DNA of 64,000 nucleotides from Rutidosis leptorrhynchoides (Eukaryota; Streptophyta; Magnoliopsida; Asterales; Asteraceae), in contig NC_092340.1 in the NCBI RefSeq assembly GCF_046630445.1, positions 360,200,001 through 360,264,000 of the forward strand. Direction: 5' to 3'. The translations under genes and the position numbers were made by a program. The notes below the pieces were generated by a model that worked only from the letters and a program-made list of their open reading frames with translations, had not been told where the DNA came from and made no database searches. Of the stretch, positions 1-11,961 are shown piece after piece (position 1 is the stretch's first letter; each line of letters begins with the position of its first letter).

Positions 1-223
1 CGTATTACCAGCAGATGTACCAGCAACCTCGTTGCTCCTTGGCTCAAATCTCTACGAAAAATCAATATATTTATCTATTGAAGTCTTGTCATGAACTCAA
101 TATATATTTATCTATTGAAGTCTTATCATGAACTCATCGGTATCTTGTAACGATAATTACCATACCAAGTACCGGAAGACATCAATCGATAATCTCTAAA
201 TTCTCAGCGATTCTACGACAACA

Positions 224-277
<54 letters not shown>

Positions 278-1914
278 CTTCTATCTCCTGGATTTACGAA
301 TTTCAATTCTGAATATCTGAATATCTGAAAAGCGCTTTAGCTTATGAATCAGTTTTCTGAGTTTTGAAAAAGCTGATGAAGCAGTGAAAACTGAAGACTG
401 CCTTAACAGTCAAAAAGTTTGACGATAAAGAATGGAGTGTTGAAAAAGCTCAAAGATTTTGATACTGAAGAATGAATTGAACAAATCATGAAAGAGACTC
501 TGAACAAGGAATAAACTTGTACATAAAAGAATCCCGATGATTCTATTTCTGATGAAATCTTTAACGAATACCTTGCTCCTTAATCGCTCTAAATCATCGT
601 GAATGAATTTCTTCATCACAATTTGATTCAGAAATTCTAAGATATCATCGTATCTTTCATTATAAATATCCTCCATATTTCTAAAGATATTTTCATAACT
701 ATTCTATCTGAACTCATTAATCTCTTCATGCTATCAGTGTTACATAATATAGAAACTGTTAGTTTCTATATTCTGTAAACTTTCGAGCTTAAAATATGAA
801 TGTTATTGAAGTAATGTTGGGAACTGATGCATGAGTTAGTATAATATAATGACACTTGATCAACGTGAATATATTACAGTAAGTCATGCTGAGTTTCTAA
901 ATGGAACATGATGATTCACAGATTATAACGTCATCATGTGTCATGTTACATAACTCTTTCATTCTGATTAACTTCTGAACATATCAAGAAAATATATTCT
1001 TGATAGTTCTATTCTCAGTAATTCTGGTAATTTGACAAATCAAATCGTGCTATAACGTTCTTTCTTGTTTAGAACATTAAATTCATTCGAAACTCCATAT
1101 TTACGAATTCTGGACCATTACAAGAGATGCCCAATCGCACGAAGAAGAAACAAAAGGACAAAGCTCCGAAATAGAAAGTGGAGTATAAATCGCAGCAAAT
1201 AGGAGGGAGTATTAACTGTGGATAACAATGATTATAGGAAACAGAAATAGGGACATTGAAATATAAGGGGAGATATAAAGCCCAATAACAACACGGAAAT
1301 TACAGACCGTGTATATTAATGTTTATCGCAACATAAAGACACGGAAGAATTAAAAACACTATAACCCCAAGGGTGAAGTAAAAGAAAACAGATTCCTCCG
1401 GTGGAAGTTGGAAAAGGAGAATGATTGCTGCAATAGTCAGGATAAGGACAAGAATTAGAACTGGATTAAACATTTTCACAATCTTATGTATGTAAGAACC
1501 ATGAAAGAAAGTATAGGAATGGTGAAAATTATGGAACGGGAAAAGTTTAATTTATAATGGAAATATCAGACGGAGAAATCGAGGCAGACCATCGTATTTA
1601 ATTATAGAGATCTTAATTTCCTTACTCGCCGAAGAATCAAATATGTTAGATTTCGAAGATTTTCTTTAAATCTCTTGAATTCTGGAATTCCACCCTGACT
1701 CTGTCAAAAGTTAAGATGAATCTTTACTTTCCTATTTCACTCTTTGGTGATAGCTTCATTCATACTCTTCGAATAATCGAATTATATTTATCCATATTAC
1801 TCAATGATGATAAAACTCAATTTATCAACTCATATTCGTCATGAAAATATTTTATTGTTAGCCATGACCACCTCACTCAAATTTCGGGACGAAATTTCTT
1901 TAACGGGTAGGTAC
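1..1914 (+). mobile_element. Ty3/gypsy element, 3' internal part
   Basis: No polyprotein domain is visible here. The stretch ends in a purine-rich tract (about 1884-1913, with the words CGGGACGAAATTTC and ACGGGTAGG) directly before an LTR that begins TGTGATGACCC. That is the usual layout of the non-coding tail of a plant gypsy element. It also holds an AT microsatellite at about 226-275. I treat it as the 3' interior of the element whose LTR follows. The coding part lies outside the window, so its state cannot be judged. Confidence 0.65.
226..275. repeat. (TA)n microsatellite
   Basis: About 50 bases of alternating T and A inside the gypsy 3' internal region. Confidence 0.95.
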
Positions 1915-4187
1915 TGTGATGACCCGGGAATTTCTGACAAAATTTAAACTTAAACTCATTATGATCTCGACACGATAAGCAAAGTCTACAATGTTGAGTC
2001 TCAAAAATTTTGAACTATTATCATGAAATCTTTTGACCTTCGACAAGTCCCGACGATTCACGAACAACTATTTGTAAATAGATACATATATATTTAAAAT
2101 ATATGAATTTAAAATAATAATTGTAAATAATTAATGACCACTTTTTATATCATAATGACTGAAATAAATAAAGATAATTAATTTAAAATTTTAGGATTTT
2201 TAGGATTACTTTTATCCGCCGCGGATTTACAACGAAGCATGAAAGTTAGTTCGTGACAGATGGCGACTAAGGAACCTACACATTTTAATTTCAATTGATT
2301 TAGTTATTATTACTTTCTATTATCTACTATTGTTGATTTGTTAACTAATTGACTAAAATTTAACTAGTAACATATATATCCGAGATTATTGTGCTTGTTA
2401 TTCTTCACACACACAAACTTTATATTTATTTTAATTAAAAGTGTCGGCAAAGTATAGTCAAATAAGTTCGTGATATTATGATACATGAATGAGGATTACT
2501 GTATCTTAATTGATTGACACTTCTCTTTTCATTTATATAGATATGCATATGCATATAGGCTTATACACTAATACACACATACACTACAAACAATCACCTT
2601 CTTAATCATCCCTCTTCTTTTTCTCTTCTGTAACTCTCACAAAAACAACCCGGTCACCATAAACCACCTCATCATAAATCGTTGCTCCTGTTCATTCCTG
2701 TACTACTGATCGAAAATATTCAAAACCTAACTTCCTCACTTCATCATCCAACACCCAGCACCATCAAACCTATTACAACCACAACCATCATCTTCGAACC
2801 ATTAAACACCCTCTTCATTTGAACTACCATCGATGATTACCACACTCACCCACTTGATCACTAATACTATCATCATTTTTTTTTCTTTTCACGTACGGCA
2901 CACCCACTAAAACCGTCACCCATTACCATGCCAAACGAGAGCCATCCACCACCCTTCACCATCGAGTTTTGTTTCAGTTATAAGCTCAACCTCAACAACT
3001 AATAACTCAAACCCATTTAATCATCTCTACCCCCATTATCAAATCACCAAGAACAATCTCAACCGCCACCTTGAAGCCACCCAACCACCATCAGAAGTTG
3101 TTTACTGTAATCATAAATATCAACTCCGAAAATCATCAAGTCCATTGTATACGTTCGCTGGCTACTGTCCAGTTCCTATTTATGTTCAAATAACCACAAG
3201 GATCAAACACCACACACCATTGAAAGCCTGCTGCTCACGAACTACAGCCTTTTATTCATTTATTTATTTGTCTTGTTTCTGTCTAAACCATACCACAAAC
3301 ACCATCACGAACCTGAGGTCACTACTACTATTATTTCCACTTCTTTTTTTGTTTTAAATAATGAAAATGGAATGCACATCATGATAAAAGAGTGATGGTG
3401 AGTAGGGTCGATGATTAAAGGTGATGAATGATGTTGATGTCAAAAACCGAACCCACTTGTGTTTTCATTACTATTACATTCTTTTGAAAGTGTTGATATC
3501 ATACAAATTTAAAGATGATATAATTGATAAAGTGATTAGATGATGGGATGTAATAAATTAAGAGGTGATGATGCGTTTGAACCCCACTAGGTACTAGTTA
3601 GAAACGTAATATAGTATATATAAGATAGAGATTCATAAGTTGGTAAACATTGAAAAACAAAAGCCGTGAAACACTCAAATTAATATATGATAGGTACTAG
3701 TTGGGCCGTGTTATATATTTTATATGGACTTCTATTTTGGGCCGTGATCAAATTTGTTGTTGGGCCATGATCCATGTATGTAGCACCATTAGTTTTGCCT
3801 CTTTGGTTGTTGTCGATCCACAAATGAAAACCGAACACTTCCTTAAATGATGATGGTGTTATGATCATAATAAACATAGAATAGATGATGATAGTATCGA
3901 GTGATATGATAATAATATTGGTCACGATAATGATGATATTATGAAAAAAAAAAAAAAAAAAAAAGGTGATGACGATTTCATGTGAACTATGAAGAAGAAG
4001 GAAGCAAATTCATTTGAGTTTAAATGATTTAGGGTAGTGGTTAAATCAGAAATGATATGGCGATGGAATGTTTAGGATGTTATCGGGTTAGCGGGACGTC
4101 GCGGGTTCAAACCCGGACTTGGGCATTTTTTTTAAGGACTACTTCATTGAGGTAGTTTAATTGAGGTAGTTCACTTATTACTCATTT

Positions 4188-4281
<94 letters not shown>

Positions 4282-5792
4282 GATTATTATTATCTTTATC
4301 ATTTGTATTAAAAATTATTATCCTTAGTATTAAATTGATTAATAAAATTTTTGTTATCATTATTACTAACAGTGATATTAGAATTAACATTATTATTATC
4401 ATTTAGGTTATTATTATTATTATCACTATTGAAATTATTTTTAATACCGTTGATATTAAAAATTATCATTTTCAAAAGTATCATTTTTATTATCACTATT
4501 ATTGTTATTATTACAAATAAATAATATTTTCTCAAAAAAAAAATACATTACAAATATGTTAATATTATATATTACTAAAATTTTATGACATTAAGTAAGC
4601 TATATATAAAATATATTAATTAATATAAATATATACTTTTATCATATGTAAACCTTAAAATAAATTTCTATTGTAATATATTATGATTATGATAAATGAT
4701 AAATATTTCATTATTAAATTACATTAATAAGTATTTACTATACTAATATTAATAAATGTAATATAAAAATAAATATTAACTACCTAAAATACATAGGGTA
4801 AATATAACTTAATTAGTAATATGATATGTAAATTATTAATATATCAACTTATTAGTTGTTATTATATGTCTTAATATATAAACGAATGATATAGGTTCGT
4901 GAATCCGAGGTCAACCCTATACTTATTCAATGACGTCATATGTATTTTTACTACAAAATACAGTATGGTGAGTTTCATTTGCCTTTTTACCCTTTATATT
5001 TTTGGGCTGAGAATACATGCGCAATTTTTATAACTGTTTTACAAAATAGACACAAGTAAATGAAACTACATTCTATGGATGGATTATTAAACCGAATATG
5101 CCCCTTTTTAGTCTGGTAATCTAAGAATTAGGGAACAGACACCCTAATTGACGCGAACTCTAAAGATAGATCTATCAGGCCCAACAAGCCCCATCCAAAG
5201 TACCGGATGCTTTAGTACTTCGAAATTTATATCATGTCCGAAGGAGGATCCCGGAATGATGGGGATATTCTTATATGCATATTGTGAATGTCGGTTACCA
5301 GGTGTTCAATCCATATGAATGATATTTTTGTCTCTATGCATGGGACGTATGTTTATGAAAAATGGAAATATGAAATCTTGTGGTCTATTAAAATTATGAA
5401 ATGATTATTTATGTTAAACTAATGAACTCACCAACCTTTTGGTTGACACTTTAAAGCATGTTTATTCTCATGTACGAAAGAAATCTTCCGCTGTGCTTTT
5501 GCTCATCTTAGAGATATTAATTGGAGTCATTCATGACATATTTCAAAAGATGTTGCATTCGAGTCGTTGAGTTCATCATGATTATTATTAAATCAATTAT
5601 AGTAAGATATGTTATGAAATGGTATGCATGTCGTCAACTTTAGATGTAATGAAAGATTGTATTTTCAAAACGAATGCAATGTTTGTAAAATGTATCATAT
5701 AGAGGTCAAGTACCTCGCGATGTAATCAACTGTTGTGAATTGTTTATAATCGATATGGACTTCGTCCGGATGGATTAGGACGGGTCTTCACA
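1915..5792 (+). mobile_element. Ty3/gypsy 3' LTR, about 3.9 kb
   Basis: The left end is TGTGATGACCC right after a polypurine tract; the right end is GGGTCTTCACA. The near-inverted ends (TGTGA / TCACA) are typical LTR termini. The LTR is unusually long and contains a (TTA)n microsatellite (4189-4281) and a poly-A run near 3945. A related LTR lies in opposite orientation at 59573-61337 and shares the conserved block around 4080-4160 and the end block around 5690-5792. The partner LTR of this element lies to the left of the window, so age cannot be estimated. Confidence 0.75.
4189..4281. repeat. (TTA)n microsatellite
   Basis: About 30 TTA units inside the gypsy LTR. The related LTR near the right end has a longer (AAT)n tract at the matching position, so the microsatellite is an old part of this LTR family. 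Asparagine-rich reading frames here are repeat artefacts. Confidence 0.95.
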
Positions 5793-6240
5793 CTTGAATC
5801 TTTTCGTCGTTATGAATGTTGTACACGTAGAAAAATTGGTTGCTGCGATACACCCATTATTTGACATCATATCCGTTAAATCATGGAAATTCAATCTTCG
5901 TTAACCTGAGAAGAGCACATTTGTTATCCCCACCATCGACATTACATCGTGGGAAATCATTATTGAAGACTTGTTGTTGCGTAAGCAGTCCATTCATGTA
6001 TAAGTTGGAAATCATTACCTTCCACACTATTCATACGATTTTCCATAGCTAACATATTACGATTTAGTGCAACGATCTAAGCTTTCAAGCATCCATGGTT
6101 GAATCTTCACCACTACATGTTAACGCAACCATAATAACCTTCGAGCCCGCTGTCAACTGTAGTCTACAACTTCCTCATGCAGGTTCGACCTTCGTGAATT
6201 TCAAACAATAAAAGAATAAACCAATAGTAATATAGACAGC
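5793..6240 (-). mobile_element. Ty3/gypsy gag remnant
   Basis: Read on the minus strand this gives gag-like phrases such as LTKIEFP, DVK, WVYR and NQFF, which resemble the start of the gypsy gag domain (family pattern L-x-K-hydrophobic-x-F-P-x-F-x-G, then W-hydrophobic-YR-x-x-QFF). It is degenerate, with several breaks. It is oriented against the neighbouring gypsy LTR, so that element probably inserted into this older one. Confidence 0.6.
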
Positions 6241-6568
6241 AATATAGGACTAGTAATGGAAATAGCGAAGGTTAGGATTTTACTAACTGTTATAGTCATG
6301 CAAACGTGAGCCCAAAATTATTAACGTAACCCAATATATAATATGCCCAACTACTTATACCCAATAACGAAATCAATCCAGTCCACTAGGGAATATAAGC
6401 CACTCTTATTATCAAACCCATCAATTTAATTTTGATGGTCCACGTTAATTGATTTTAAGCCTAAGAAATGAGCTCACAATCTATTTAGAATTTCAAATAT
6501 TTAGATACCCAAATGGGTATCAGTTACCTCACGTTGCCATAACCAGATACTTCTCATCGTCGTCGTCG

Positions 6569-6621
<53 letters not shown>

Positions 6622-7360
6622 GTGCCCTCAATCATCTTCATAAAAAATAGGGCTTGTAAAAAATATTACAGGAACGATGCGCAAGTAGCACGATTCACAA
6701 CTCTAATTGAAGAATTCTACGATCGATCTTTTGAACTGAACTCAGGTACGCAAACAAATTTACTATCTCTTATTTTATTTTTCAACAATTCCCAAAATCA
6801 TAGAACAAAATGGAATTGTTGTCTGTCGGGCGACAGTCAGTTGTTTAATTGGACGAAAGGCGTTCCCAAATCAATATTGTATGATATGATAATATCGGGC
6901 GACAGACGATGCTATAATAGTGTAGTATCGTGCGATAGAGGAATGCGACAATATGTGTCGCCCGAAAGAAGTTTTTGAGATATGAAGAATTTGTTCAGAT
7001 TCCGACAGTCGGAGTAGTGGCGGTTCACGGCAGGGCTAAGCGGCTGAATTCCAAAACTCAACAATTATGAACTATAAACACACAAAAATGATTGTAATGC
7101 AATCTTTGACCACCGATTTACAAGTTTCAATCAATAATCGATCCAAACATAGAAGGATTTTACGGATTTGAAGCTTTTTTGTGTAATAACTTGCGAAGCA
7201 CGAAAAATCTACTGAAAACGGTTACTACCGTGAAAATTTGAAGCTATGATCACATAACGACAACAAAACACCATATGATCACAAATTTGAACAACACACT
7301 AATCGATCTTGCCGCCTAATTTTTTTTTCTCTCTAGATTTTAAACCCTAGGATCGAACGA
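6241..7360. other. Unassigned stretch with (TCA)n microsatellite
   Basis: No gene recognised. It holds a (TCA)n tract at about 6553-6621, which produces a spurious poly-serine frame, and a 118-residue open frame (6622-6978) without recognisable motifs. Because a gypsy gag piece lies on the left and a primer-binding-like site on the right, both reading minus, the stretch may be the leader of the same degraded retroelement. That is only an inference from layout. Confidence 0.35.
6553..6621. repeat. (TCA)n / (TCG)n microsatellite
   Basis: About 22 trinucleotide units, starting as TCG and continuing as TCA. Confidence 0.95.
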
Positions 7361-7512
7361 ATCTGATACCAATCGATATGTACTTCTACGACGAATCGTA
7401 GAAACACTTAAAATGCGAACAAATTTCACAAACAGAAAATGAAATCGAAATCGCAATTCAGTCGCTCTACTAAACAACTAATTGTTCAAGGCCCAATAAC
7501 CTTGACCCAACA
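7361..7512 (-). mobile_element. Possible short LTR with primer-binding site (minus strand)
   Basis: On the minus strand, TTGGTATCAGAT at about 7362-7373 matches the initiator-Met tRNA primer-binding site used by many plant LTR elements. Just upstream of it on that strand, 7379-7512 starts TGTTGGGTC and ends with GTACA, a plausible 134-bp LTR. No second copy was found in the window, so this may be the 5' end of the degraded element to its left or a TRIM remnant. Confidence 0.35.
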
Positions 7513-7513
7513 T

Positions 7514-8518
7514 AATTGTTCAAAATACACTTTTTTTTTTTACTTCAAACAAAATACACTTTTTTTTAAAAAAATTGTCTTTTTACACCATTCGGTAGAC
7601 GGGATTATTTTCTACCACCTTTATCTGTCGTCTACTACCATTTTTACAAAGTAGTCGACGGTGAGATAAAGGTGGTAGACAGAATTTACAAAGTAGTCGA
7701 TCGTCTACTGCCTTGTTGTTGCTGTCTACTGCCTTGTTGTTGCTGTCTACTGCCTTGTAGACACTAACAAGGGAGTAGACAACAACAACAAGGCAGTAGA
7801 CAGCAACAACAAGGCAGTAGACGGTCGACTACTTTGTAAATGTCTGTCTACTGCTTTGTTCTCGCTGTCTACTAACCCTGCCAGTAGACGGAAATTCGTC
7901 TACTACCTTTATCTCACCGTCGACTACTTTGTAAAAATGGTAGTAGACGACAGATAAAGGTGGTAGACGGAAATGCCTTGTAGACACTAACAAGGGAGTA
8001 GACAGCAACAACAAGGCAGTAGACAGAAACAACAAGGCAGTAGACGGTCGACTACTTTGTAAATGTCTGTCTACTGCTTTGTTCTCGCTGTCTACTAACC
8101 CTGCCAGTAGACGGGAATTCGTCTACTACCTTTATCTCACCGTCGACTACTTTGTAAAAATGGTAGTAGACGACAGATAAAGGTGGTAGACGGAAATGCC
8201 TTGTAGACACTAACAAGGGAGTAGACAGCAACAACAAGGCAGTAGACAGAAACAACAAGGCAGTAGACGGTCGACTACTTTGTAAATGTCTGTCTACTGC
8301 TTTGTTCTCGCTGTCTACTAACCCTGCCAGTAGACGGGAATTCGTCTACTACCTTTATCTCACCGTCGACTACTTTGTAAAAATGGTAGTAGACGACAGA
8401 TAAAGGTGGTAGACGAAAATTCCGTCTACCGAATGGTGTAAAAAGACAATTTTTTTTAAAAAAGTGTATTTTGTTTGAAGTCAAAAAAACAAAAACAAAA
8501 AGTGTATTTTCAACAATT
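7514..8518. mobile_element. Foldback element with internal 223-bp tandem repeats
   Basis: The two ends are inverted copies of each other over roughly 150 bp (7514-7665 against 8366-8518). They carry AATTGTTCAAAATACAC at the left and its complement, with one difference, at the right, followed by A/T tracts and ACACCATTCGGTAGACGG. The interior is made of 223-bp direct repeats starting at 7817, 8040 and 8263; the third copy runs into the right arm. Each unit is itself full of GTAGAC and GTCTAC words that pair with each other, and another large inverted repeat is centred near 7755. The TIR style (GGGAAATTGT...ACACTTTTT read inward from the right end) recalls Mutator-like non-autonomous elements. 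No clear target duplication was found, so the superfamily is open. It encodes nothing credible; the 68-residue frames repeat because the DNA repeats. Confidence 0.85.
7817..8423. repeat. 223-bp tandem repeat array, about 2.7 copies
   Basis: The phrase GTAGACGGTCGACTACTTTG starts at 7817, 8040 and 8263, exactly 223 bp apart each time. The units are nearly identical (a difference or so per copy), which indicates recent amplification inside the foldback element. Confidence 0.9.
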
Positions 8519-8551
8519 TCCCTGTAAAACACTATCTGACTACTGGTATAT

Positions 8552-8557
8552 CACGTG
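8552..8557. promoter_or_regulatory. G-box (CACGTG) in F-box gene promoter
   Basis: A palindromic CACGTG lies between the end of the foldback element and the presumed 5' untranslated exon of the F-box gene. G-boxes are bHLH/bZIP binding sites; function here is inferred from position only. Confidence 0.35.
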
Positions 8558-8579
8558 ACCACCAAAAAAATAAACCTAA

Positions 8580-8739
8580 AATATTTCTGCATCCTCGTCA
8601 TCTTAACAACACAACAACCTAATTCGTACGCAATTCATCTTCACGCTTCATCATTCATCAAAAATTAAGGCTTGTACCAAAAAATTAGTGCTTGTTAATC
8701 TTGCGTGGTGAAGTAATCAGGACGAGACAACAATTCCAG
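8580..8739 (+). other. 5' untranslated exon of FBXO7/SKIP22-like gene
   Basis: The start is approximate. The exon ends CAATTCCAG before a GTACGT donor at 8740. The matching acceptor is the CTTTGCAG ending at 10555, twelve bases before the start codon. Damaged paralogs at about 21733 and 24540 keep the same acceptor context just upstream of their start codons, which supports this intron. Confidence 0.55.
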
Positions 8740-10555
8740 GTACGTTTCATTCAATTTCTTATTTTCTCCTTCTTCAACAACCACGAACATGAACCCTAAC
8801 ATTCTGCCATTCGACATATATTAATTCTAGATAGGATTAGTTATAATTACTTATTTGATTTGATTTGATTATGTTTGTATTATTCATCTGTATTTGATTG
8901 TGCTTTTGAGATTTTTAAACCCTAATATCTGTTTAACTCATGGAGGGGATAATTTGACCTGTACTCTGTTTAATTATTAATTATTGCTGAAATTTGGAAC
9001 CATCTCTGCTTGAGGTTTTAACAGTTACACAAACTTATTACCACCTCTGCATAAGGTTCTAACAAAGTATCAACCTAAACCTACTGAAATTTGCAACCGC
9101 CTCTGCACAAACTTCTAACTGAATTATTTACATAGTATAACCATCAAAGACAGAGTTTTAGAAAGTCTTGAATGAAGTTAGAACTTTTTTTTTTTCCACG
9201 ACAGGACTCGAACTCACAACCTCAAGGTTGATAAGTTCCCTTATGCTGCTAGGCCATAAGCCCTTTGGTTTAGTGAATTTAGAACTGGATGCCTCTAAAT
9301 TCATTTAGGATTACAACTTAAGTAAAGAGAATCTATAGATTTTAAAGAACTCTAATAATCTGTATTAGGTATTAGGGGTTGTAATCCTCCTCTTGTCATC
9401 CGCTTTAGAATCAGAATATAATTATATAAATGAGAAACGGTTACTAATTAAGGAAAACACACGCCTGGTTCCCCGTCTTGAGATTAAACCATATAGAAGT
9501 TGCTATCCCAAATTTTATTGGCAAGATTTATTACATTGAAATGCTACTTAAACATCACTTATTAAGTTCATATAGTTAATGACACCATCATGCCTACGTA
9601 AAACATATGTTCACATTATTGGCTCGCTGGGCATCGAGTTAAAATATTATGCTTACATGATTCTCTTTTTGCCATGGTATATTAAATGTGTGATTTCTTT
9701 TGCCAGCCATTGAATATGGTGTGTGCCGCCCTATACATGTTGTTTGTCTATGGTTGACGCAATGATTGCGCCAACTATCATGCCAACTACTGCATTTAAG
9801 TCTTTATAGCAGCACTAATAGTAAATTTTAAGTTGAGCGGAGTATATAATTGTATAGGGGAAAATCATGTATACTAAGGAATTGAGAAAGGTTCCTCAAT
9901 TACCAGTCAATTCTACCTCATCATGTTTTAGCCTCTTATTTCTTAATCAATGCTCGTATGTCAGCTGTATCTTTTAGTTGTATATGTAGGTATCTTTAGT
10001 TTGAATCAAATGGTTAGAGTGGTTGCAACAATTTTGTCACATGATAATTCTTTTGTTTTTAAATTTGAGAAGCCTTTGTAATTGCCTTCCAGTATCTTTT
10101 AGTAGTTATATCTTTTTGTCCTGTTTACATTATTTAATGATAAATTATTTTGGTATTTTTTATGTACAATACCTAACGGATTAGATGTTGTTTCAGTTAC
10201 ACAAGATTTGTGTTGATACTCTCATAGAACTGCAACTAGATTCACTCTTTCTTGATCTGATGCAGGAATTACATTTTAGAATTTTTTTGTCAGTTTTGCC
10301 CAGTTATTTTATTCATATAAAAATATCTGCGAAATCTGTCTGTCTTCCGAATTCCATTTTAATAAATCTGTTTTGGTATGTTTGGTATAACTATACCTTA
10401 GATTTATTCCATTCATGTTTTCTTAAGGCTCGATGTTACTATTATGAGTGTGATGCATGTTATATATGCAATTTCATATCTAATATGTATTTAATATTTA
10501 CTTATAATTCTAATTTAGTGGCGATGATTAATTTTTCATTTATGTTCCTTTGCAG
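8740..10555 (+). other. Leader intron of FBXO7/SKIP22-like gene
   Basis: A 1.8 kb intron with donor GTACGT and acceptor TTTGCAG. It carries a short SINE (9185-9273). Parts of it (about 9610-10200) are recognisable in diverged form at 22410-24560 upstream of copy D, where they serve as an empty-site reference for two insertions. Confidence 0.55.
9185..9273 (-). mobile_element. Short SINE, minus strand
   Basis: On the plus strand it begins with an 11-base T run (the poly-A tail on the minus strand) and contains GACTCGAACTC, the complement of a Pol III B box (GAGTTCGAGTC). An A-box-like TGGCCTAGCAGC lies further 5' on the minus strand. It is flanked by a 12-base target duplication with one mismatch, TGAAGTTAGAAC (9173-9184) and TGAATTTAGAAC (9274-9285). 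At 89 bp it is very short for a SINE, so it may be 5'-truncated. Confidence 0.65.
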
Positions 10556-10566
10556 AGTATAAAAAC

Positions 10567-11961
10567 ATGAAGCTACGACTCAGATCGTTTGAAACAAAAG
10601 AAACCTTAAAACTTGAAATCCCCAATCCTTGCACTCTCCAACATCTTAAAGAACTCGTTTGTCAGAAACTTCCTTCTTCAAGTTCTCCTGCTGCTTTACA
10701 TTTATCGCTCAATCAAAAAGACGAACTTACAATTACTTCGCCAGAAGATTCTATTCAATCAATCGGGATTACATCAGGTGACCTCATCTACTTCACCACA
10801 AACCCTATAGGATTTTTTACAGGCCCTCAACTCCATTCTGTTACTCCATCGCAACCCACGTCTGCAAAATCTCACACTTCGCAAACCTTAATTCCTAAGA
10901 AAGATGAAGCCATAAACACCAGTTCTGAAAAGGTGAACACAGTTGATAACAGTAATTCCAACTCGGAAGAGATTATGGAAATAGACGATGACGTGCCGTC
11001 TGTAAATGAGGTCGATAAGTCGTTTTCGGTGCCGAGTTTCCTCAGAAAAGTTTTCACCGAGGAGTTAGGTGATGACGATGGTCTTAATCACAAGCTTTTG
11101 GTGATAGCAGTTCGCGCTGTTCTACTAGAATCTGGCTTCGTTGAGGTGGGTCCCGCTTCAAATGATTTACAAGGGAATTTGTATCTCGCTTCATTTTACT
11201 ACACTCTTCCTAACATTGTAACTAATGGTGACATTGAAACTGTCAAAATCAAGTTTCAAAGCGTTGGAAAGTATTGCACGGTTTACGGGTCTTTGGTTAA
11301 CGGAACCGGGACCCACTCGGTGATGTTAGATGAAGAAAAACTTGTACCATTTTTGAATGTGGTATGGGCTAATTGTGGACTAGTGGTTGCAACCATGGAG
11401 GAAAATAATAAGGTGCTAAGTGTCGAACCTGAAAAGGAAGTGTTCGAGTTTTGGAGAAAGATGAAAGACGGGCTCGCTTTACCGTTACTGATCGACTTAT
11501 GTGAGAAGGCTGGCTTTGAACTTCCACCTTGTTTGATGCGATTACCTACTGAACTTAAACTTAAGATACTGGAGTCGGTTTCTGGTGTGGATATAGCAAA
11601 AGTGAGCTGTACTTGTTCTGAATTGAGATATTTAGGTTCGAGTGACGATTTGTGGAAACGTAAGTATATTGAGGAGTTTGGGGATATGGGCGGGTCGGAT
11701 GGTGGTAGGACTTATAAAGAGAGATTTGTGAAAACTTGGGAGGGTCGAAAAAGAAGGAAGATTGCAGTTGGTAGATCAGGTATGAGTATGATGAGAAGAA
11801 GAAATCGTTATGGTCCGTTTGGGACCGGTCAGTTTCCGGGAATGATTGGTGGAGATTATGATCTATTTCCGAATCTTGGACCTTTCGGTGTGCCACGTGG
11901 CGGTGGTCCTCGAATGAGGAATGTTACGCCAAACTGTAATTTGGGTGGGTTAAACCATTAG
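10567..11961 (+). CDS. FBXO7/SKIP22-like F-box protein with FP domain
   Basis: A single-exon coding region of 464 residues. Residues 1-77 (from MKLRLRSFETKETLKLE to GDLIYF) form a ubiquitin-like N-terminus. After a serine- and acid-rich linker, residues about 152-280 (from KSFSVPSFLRKVF to WANCGLVVATM) match the FP/PI31-type domain. An F-box follows at about 325-365 (LPTELKLKILESV, then CTCSELRYL, then DDLWKRKY). The tail is basic, then glycine- and proline-rich with arginines. This Ubl-FP-F-box order is that of mammalian FBXO7 and Arabidopsis SKIP22-type proteins, which act as substrate receptors in SCF E3 ubiquitin ligases; the FP domain mediates contacts with PI31-like partners. The start is chosen because it lies 12 bases after a strong acceptor and gives the conserved N-terminus. 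The gene looks intact. Three damaged relatives follow it in the next 14 kb. A likely poly-A signal AATAAA lies near 12081. Confidence 0.88.
   Translation: MKLRLRSFETKETLKLEIPNPCTLQHLKELVCQKLPSSSSPAALHLSLNQKDELTITSPEDSIQSIGITSGDLIYFTTNPIGFFTGPQLHSVTPSQPTSAKSHTSQTLIPKKDEAINTSSEKVNTVDNSNSNSEEIMEIDDDVPSVNEVDKSFSVPSFLRKVFTEELGDDDGLNHKLLVIAVRAVLLESGFVEVGPASNDLQGNLYLASFYYTLPNIVTNGDIETVKIKFQSVGKYCTVYGSLVNGTGTHSVMLDEEKLVPFLNVVWANCGLVVATMEENNKVLSVEPEKEVFEFWRKMKDGLALPLLIDLCEKAGFELPPCLMRLPTELKLKILESVSGVDIAKVSCTCSELRYLGSSDDLWKRKYIEEFGDMGGSDGGRTYKERFVKTWEGRKRRKIAVGRSGMSMMRRRNRYGPFGTGQFPGMIGGDYDLFPNLGPFGVPRGGGPRMRNVTPNCNLGGLNH

Noticed and set aside
4178-4535. Asparagine-rich open frames
   Set aside because: Products of the (TTA)n microsatellite inside a gypsy LTR.
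6622-6978. 118-residue frame as a gene
   Set aside because: Starts within microsatellite flank, no recognisable motif, and lies within retroelement debris.
7817-8423. Possible CRISPR-like array
   Set aside because: Repeats are long, contiguous and without unique spacers, in a plant genome.
7829-8532. Three near-identical 68-85-residue minus-strand frames
   Set aside because: They repeat every 223 bp because the DNA is a tandem repeat within a foldback element; no start or domain evidence.
10185-10562. 125-residue frame before the F-box gene
   Set aside because: Lies inside the leader intron and runs through the splice acceptor; no protein-like features.
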